In this document: in pieces, positions 62,196 to 64,000 of the stretch
Layout of the letters: each line of letters begins with the position of its first letter
Numbering within the stretch: the stretch's first letter is position 1
Source: Alkalithermobacter paradoxus
GTDB taxonomy: Bacteria; Bacillota; Clostridia; Peptostreptococcales; Peptostreptococcaceae
Direction of reading: 5' to 3'
NCBI GenBank assembly: GCA_002029295.1
Contig: MZGW01000001.1
Span: forward strand, 434,001-498,000
Length of the DNA: 64,000 nt
The notes under the pieces: model-generated
What the model was told of the DNA's origin: nothing
Databases searched by the model: none
The model's input: the letters and a program-made list of their open reading frames with translations, nothing else
Position numbers and translations under genes: made by a program

Positions 62196-63048
62196 GCTTT
62201 TTATTATCTAGATAAGAAACTGCATTAAGTGCAGCAACTTGACCTTCTCCTGCAGCCTTAATATATTGATATGGCTTGCCTATACAATCTCCTGCTGCAA
62301 AACATCCTTTTATGTTAGTTTGCATATTTCTATCTACCTTTATATGCCCATACTCTAATTCAAGTCCTGGAACTAAATACTTAGGTGATATACTATTTTT
62401 TATAAAAAATATCCCATCAACATCTAATTCAGATTTTTTCAAGACAAGACTATCTATAGATATATCCCCTCTTACTTCTAAAGGAACATCTTTTATAATT
62501 TCTATATTCTCGTTTATATTATACTCACTCTTATACATAGGTATATAGTATACTTTAGATGCTATCTCTACTAAGAAGTTAGCTTCTTCCTCACCTTCAC
62601 TATTATAAGATACTATAGCAACTTTCTTTCCTCTATATAAGGAAGCATCACAAGTAGCACAATAACCTACACCTTTCCCTACAAATTCTTCTTCACCCTT
62701 TATAGGCTTTGTATACTCGATTCCTGTAGCAATTATAACAGCACTTGCCTCATACATCTTTTCATTAGCCATTATAGCAAAATAATCTCCCATTGCATAA
62801 ACATTGTTTATTCTTTCTTCTGTTATTTTTATATCCATTTCTTCTATGTGATGTTTAAATACATTTTTTAATTCTTCACCAGTCAGATTGTAAAGACCTA
62901 AGTAATTATCAACTGAAGGTGCTTTAGTTATCTTTTCACTTAAATTTGAACTTCCAAAAACTATTATATTTTTATTTCTTACCTTAGCATTTATAGCTGC
63001 GGATAATCCTGCTGGTCCACTTCCTATTATAGCTATATCATATCTCAT
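62188..63048 (-). CDS. trxB: Thioredoxin reductase, NADPH-motif-lacking (ferredoxin-linked type)
   Basis: 286 residues. FAD motif IIGSGPAGLSAAINA at the N-terminus and redox-active CATC (Cys130, Cys133) in GVGYCATCDASLYRG; FAD-binding AGDCIGKPYQYIKAAGEGQVAAL near the end. The usual NADPH site GGGDSAxEEA is replaced by VSYNSEGEEEA, and the HRR-type motif is absent, as in clostridial ferredoxin-dependent flavin thioredoxin reductases. 12 nt after trxA, so the pair is an operon. Confidence 0.9.
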   Translation of the reverse strand: MRYDIAIIGSGPAGLSAAINAKVRNKNIIVFGSSNLSEKITKAPSVDNYLGLYNLTGEELKNVFKHHIEEMDIKITEERINNVYAMGDYFAIMANEKMYEASAVIIATGIEYTKPIKGEEEFVGKGVGYCATCDASLYRGKKVAIVSYNSEGEEEANFLVEIASKVYYIPMYKSEYNINENIEIIKDVPLEVRGDISIDSLVLKKSELDVDGIFFIKNSISPKYLVPGLELEYGHIKVDRNMQTNIKGCFAAGDCIGKPYQYIKAAGEGQVAALNAVSYLDNKKHS

Positions 63049-63060
63049 CTAATCACCATT

Positions 63061-63378
63061 TTATAAGTTAGATTTTATTTGAGATTGTATCATTTCTTTA
63101 GGTCTGAATCCCATTATAGTATCTACAACTTTTCCATTCTTGAATACTAACATAGTTGGAACACTAGTTATATTAAATCTTTGAGCAAGTGCCATTTCTC
63201 TATCTATATCTACCTTTAAGAACTTAACCTCATCTTTCATTTCCTCATTCAAGTTGTCAAGAACAGGTGCTAACATCTTACAAGGTCCGCACCACTCAGC
63301 AAAAAAGTCTACTACAGCCACTCCACTGTAATCTTCCACTTCACTTTTAAATTCATTACCAGTTATAACTTTTACCAT
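63061..63378 (-). CDS. trxA: Thioredoxin
   Basis: 105 residues from the ATG at 63378 behind GGAGGAG. Active site FFAEWCGPCKMLAP (WCGPC), cis-Pro loop TSVPTMLVFKNG. Protein disulfide reductase. Operon with the ferredoxin-type thioredoxin reductase downstream. Confidence 0.96.
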   Translation of the reverse strand: MVKVITGNEFKSEVEDYSGVAVVDFFAEWCGPCKMLAPVLDNLNEEMKDEVKFLKVDIDREMALAQRFNITSVPTMLVFKNGKVVDTIMGFRPKEMIQSQIKSNL

Positions 63379-63503
63379 ATACACTCCTCCTATTTTTTAT
63401 TATCTATATTTATTATTGTATTATTTGAATATAAATATGTCAATATCGTTATATATTAATATATGAATTATGCAATTTATTTGTTAATACCTCCTAAAAT
63501 AAA

Positions 63504-63536
63504 AAAGCATGATTTCTAAATTAGAAATCATGCTTT
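63504..63536 (-). terminator. Terminator of the CGGC gene
   Basis: 16-bp perfect palindrome AAAGCATGATTTCTAA with complement and T run on the minus strand, 68 nt after the CGGC stop. Confidence 0.85.
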
Positions 63537-63603
63537 AGTTTCTACAATCTCTTTTGTAGCTGTGATAGGGAGCATCCTGATAATAAGTTTAAGCTAAGGT
63601 AAA

Positions 63604-64000
63604 TTACTCAGGTTTATTTTTATTGTATATCCCTTCTTCTCTTTTAGCTTCTGCTCTAGCACTTATATATGTACCCTCTATTACATTTTCATAACCTCTT
63701 TTTCTTATTATATCCTTTATATATTCTATATTTGGACATCTGTCATAGTGATAATTATCTGTTGTCATGCATGAAGATAGGTGTATTACAACCTCTTCCT
63801 TCTTGATATTGTTCTTTGATAAGAGTTTTTTATTTAAATGTGATAGATGTGATGATACAGCCTTTCCACAGCATCCTCCACAAGTAAAAGCTATATACCT
63901 TAGGTCTTTATCTTGATACCTTTGAAATTCACCTTCTCTTTGGTAAAAAGAATTTGTACATGCCGATCCGCTACATCTTCTTTTGGCTATGTCACATTGA
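63604..64000 (-). CDS. CGGC domain protein (5' end outside window)
   Basis: 132 codons visible, N-terminal part missing beyond base 64000. CGGC motif in IAFTCGGCCGKAVSSHLSHL, further cysteines CDIAKRRCSGSAC, HLSSCMTTDNYHYDRCPN. The CGGC family is cysteine-rich and thought to bind metal; function unknown. No start codon visible. Ends in a terminator at 63504-63536. Confidence 0.9.
   Translation of the reverse strand, partial: QCDIAKRRCSGSACTNSFYQREGEFQRYQDKDLRYIAFTCGGCCGKAVSSHLSHLNKKLLSKNNIKKEEVVIHLSSCMTTDNYHYDRCPNIEYIKDIIRKRGYENVIEGTYISARAEAKREEGIYNKNKPE

Noticed and set aside
1..64000. CRISPR arrays, tRNA or rRNA genes
   Set aside because: Both strands were read for direct repeat-spacer patterns and tRNA/rRNA-like sequences; none was found. 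The two-copy element is 17 kb apart and not an array.

Overview
The window is a 64 kb piece of a low-GC, spore-forming, anaerobic Firmicute chromosome. Spore genes (yyaC, spoVS, ytrH/ytrI, CotF-type coat protein, an alpha/beta SASP and several tiny basic spore-type ORFs), a soluble electron-bifurcating [FeFe]-hydrogenase, ferredoxin-linked 2-oxoacid oxidoreductase, glycyl-radical enzymes and many TTG/GTG starts behind strong AGGAGG sites all point to Clostridia. The CamA-like DNA methyltransferase and the gene mix suggest Peptostreptococcaceae (relatives of Clostridioides/Paraclostridium/Tepidibacter); that placement is inference. No rRNA, tRNA, CRISPR array, insertion sequence or phage block was seen; this is mostly ordinary chromosome.

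Layout. 1-9 kb (mostly minus): miaB (cut by the window edge), a Lys/Glu-rich small protein, yyaC, an RlmL/YpsC-type RNA methyltransferase, two tiny spore-type ORFs (plus), a 762-residue orphan adenine DNA methyltransferase resembling C. difficile CamA, a holin-like membrane protein and a YgiQ-family radical SAM protein. 9-14 kb (plus): a carboxypeptidase-regulatory-like domain protein and the hydCBA hydrogenase operon. 14-20 kb: C_GCAxxG_C_C protein, asnS under an Asn T-box, small proteins, a sulfurtransferase, an aminotransferase and a DMT transporter. 20-29 kb (minus): spoVS with a close sigma-H promoter match, accBCDA behind a FapR-like operator, a solitary cheR, and ispH-plsC-cmk-aroH.

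28-36 kb (minus): histidine phosphatase, an RpiR regulator, korDABC, surE, a carboxyltransferase without a biotinyl domain, a GNAT protein and rluB. 36-42 kb: small spore-type ORF, CotF-like coat protein, then a copper-linked cluster of copA, a lipoprotein and lit (lipoprotein intramolecular transacylase), with a divergent Cys/His-containing membrane-anchored protein. 42-48 kb: YjjW/YjjI glycyl-radical pair, a membrane protein with a degenerate NERD-like domain, a SASP, many very small proteins and a TM1266-family hydrogenase-linked regulator. 48-60 kb: a sucrose-type PTS permease controlled by a BglG-type RAT/terminator leader, ung, a cyclase, an AlkA-type glycosylase, xth, SDR, L-asparaginase, glycerate kinase, and an alpha-glucoside module (GH4 6-phospho-alpha-glucosidase, PTS EIICB, divergent RpiR regulator, cre site). 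60-64 kb: C39-like peptidase, ytrI/ytrH, trxA with a thioredoxin reductase that lacks the NADPH motif (ferredoxin-linked type), and a CGGC-domain protein cut by the window end.

The most interesting signals are the CamA-like methyltransferase with an extra N-terminal segment, the copA-lipoprotein-lit arrangement, the unassigned YjjI glycyl-radical enzyme, a roughly 105-nt intergenic element present twice (upstream of yjjI and of ytrH), the ferredoxin-type thioredoxin reductase, and a shared 14-bp motif in front of small spore-type genes.
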